A DNA stretch of 6,089 bases. It comes from CAZCBJ01 sp964496705. Its GTDB lineage: Bacteria; Chloroflexota; Anaerolineae; Anaerolineales; Anaerolineaceae. Positions 5,963 to 6,089 of the stretch are shown here, one piece after another; within the stretch, counting starts at the first letter, position 1, and the number at the start of each line of letters is the position of its first letter. Below the pieces are notes generated by a model. The model saw only the letters and a list, made by a program, of their open reading frames with translations. It was not told where the DNA came from and made no database searches. Location: the NCBI GenBank assembly GCA_964496705.1, contig CAZCBJ010000230.1, positions 1 to 6,089 of the forward strand, written 5' to 3'. A program made the translations under genes and the position numbers.

Positions 5963-6089
5963 ATGACTTTCCTTGATGACAGCGTTCATCCATCCGGAAA
6001 ACAGATTCGTCTGACCAGCCTGTCCAGTTGCGCGGGTTGAGCGTCCAAGCTGAATGCGGAAACGCTGGCGCAGGTTCTGCGCCCTTTGG
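5963..6089 (+). CDS. selD: Selenophosphate synthetase with in-frame UGA (selenocysteine) codon, 3' end cut by window edge
   Basis: From the ATG at 5963 the frame reads 42 codons to the window end, interrupted only by TGA at 6038-6040. The peptide QIRLTSLSSCAG-U-ASKLNAE matches the N-terminus of SelD: E. coli has IRLTQYSHGAG-C-GCK, where Cys17 and Lys20 are the active-site residues. Here the UGA (codon 26) falls exactly at the Cys position and Lys29 at the Lys position. Continued SelD-like sequence after the UGA argues against a real stop. SelD makes selenophosphate from selenide and ATP for Sec-tRNA and selenouridine synthesis, and many SelD proteins are themselves selenoproteins. The ATG is favoured because it gives the usual short leader before IRLT; a GTG at 5927 is possible but would add 12 unlike residues. 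The -10 box 7 nt upstream suggests leaderless translation. A standard gene caller would end this ORF after 25 residues. Confidence 0.88.
6041..6089 (+). promoter_or_regulatory. Candidate bacterial SECIS element of selD
   Basis: Immediately after the UGA lies a strong hairpin: GGCGCAG (6067-6073) pairs with CTGCGCC (6077-6083) around the loop GTT. The loop begins with G and starts 33 nt after the UGA, within the published range for bacterial SECIS elements. Below it, 6045-6049 can pair with 6084-6089 with one bulged T. A competing small hairpin GCG-GAAA-CGC (6056-6065) puts its loop 18 nt after the UGA, nearer the E. coli fdhF geometry. Which one SelB would recognise cannot be decided by eye. 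Confidence 0.5.

Overview
The window comes from a moderately GC-rich bacterium. My best guess is an anaerobic Chloroflexota of the Anaerolineae type. The reasons are Pro/Thr-rich linkers on membrane-anchored proteins, a tryptophanyl-tRNA synthetase with an iron-sulfur-type cysteine motif, and a selenophosphate synthetase with an in-frame UGA at its catalytic position. Several starts have a -10-like box so close upstream that the mRNAs may be leaderless. The assignment rests on gene content only. Seven genes can be supported, two of them cut by the window edges.

Left part (1-2034). A minus-strand gene runs off the left edge. It encodes a multi-helix membrane protein resembling the DUF389 family, with a Pro/Thr-rich tail. 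Across a 67-bp divergent promoter region lies a plus-strand lipoprotein gene (980-2028). It resembles BMP/Med-type periplasmic substrate-binding proteins and is split by an apparent -1 frameshift at a GGGG run near 1621-1624. It ends 3 bp from the stop of a convergent minus-strand gene.

Centre (2032-4179). The convergent gene encodes a compact PglC/WcaJ-type undecaprenyl-phosphate sugar-1-phosphate transferase. Divergent from it are trpS and dtd, 3 bp apart and probably co-transcribed. One charges tRNA-Trp and the other removes mischarged D-amino acids from tRNA, so they form a small translation-fidelity operon.

Right part (4180-6089). Between dtd and the next, convergent gene sits a roughly 180-bp foldback element with 26-bp terminal inverted repeats bounded by TA; it looks like a MITE. 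Then, on the minus strand, comes a translationally coupled pair related to PyrD and PyrK (dihydroorotate dehydrogenase and its electron-transfer subunit). Both ORFs are open, but the PyrD-like protein has lost the catalytic Cys and the FMN-contacting Lys/Asn residues. The PyrK-like protein has lost the FAD and NAD signature motifs while keeping four [2Fe-2S]-type cysteines. This pair is the best candidate for an undescribed redox system. The window ends in the first 42 codons of a divergently transcribed selD whose UGA at 6038-6040 is almost certainly selenocysteine, with a candidate bacterial SECIS hairpin right after it. An ordinary ORF caller would miss this gene.
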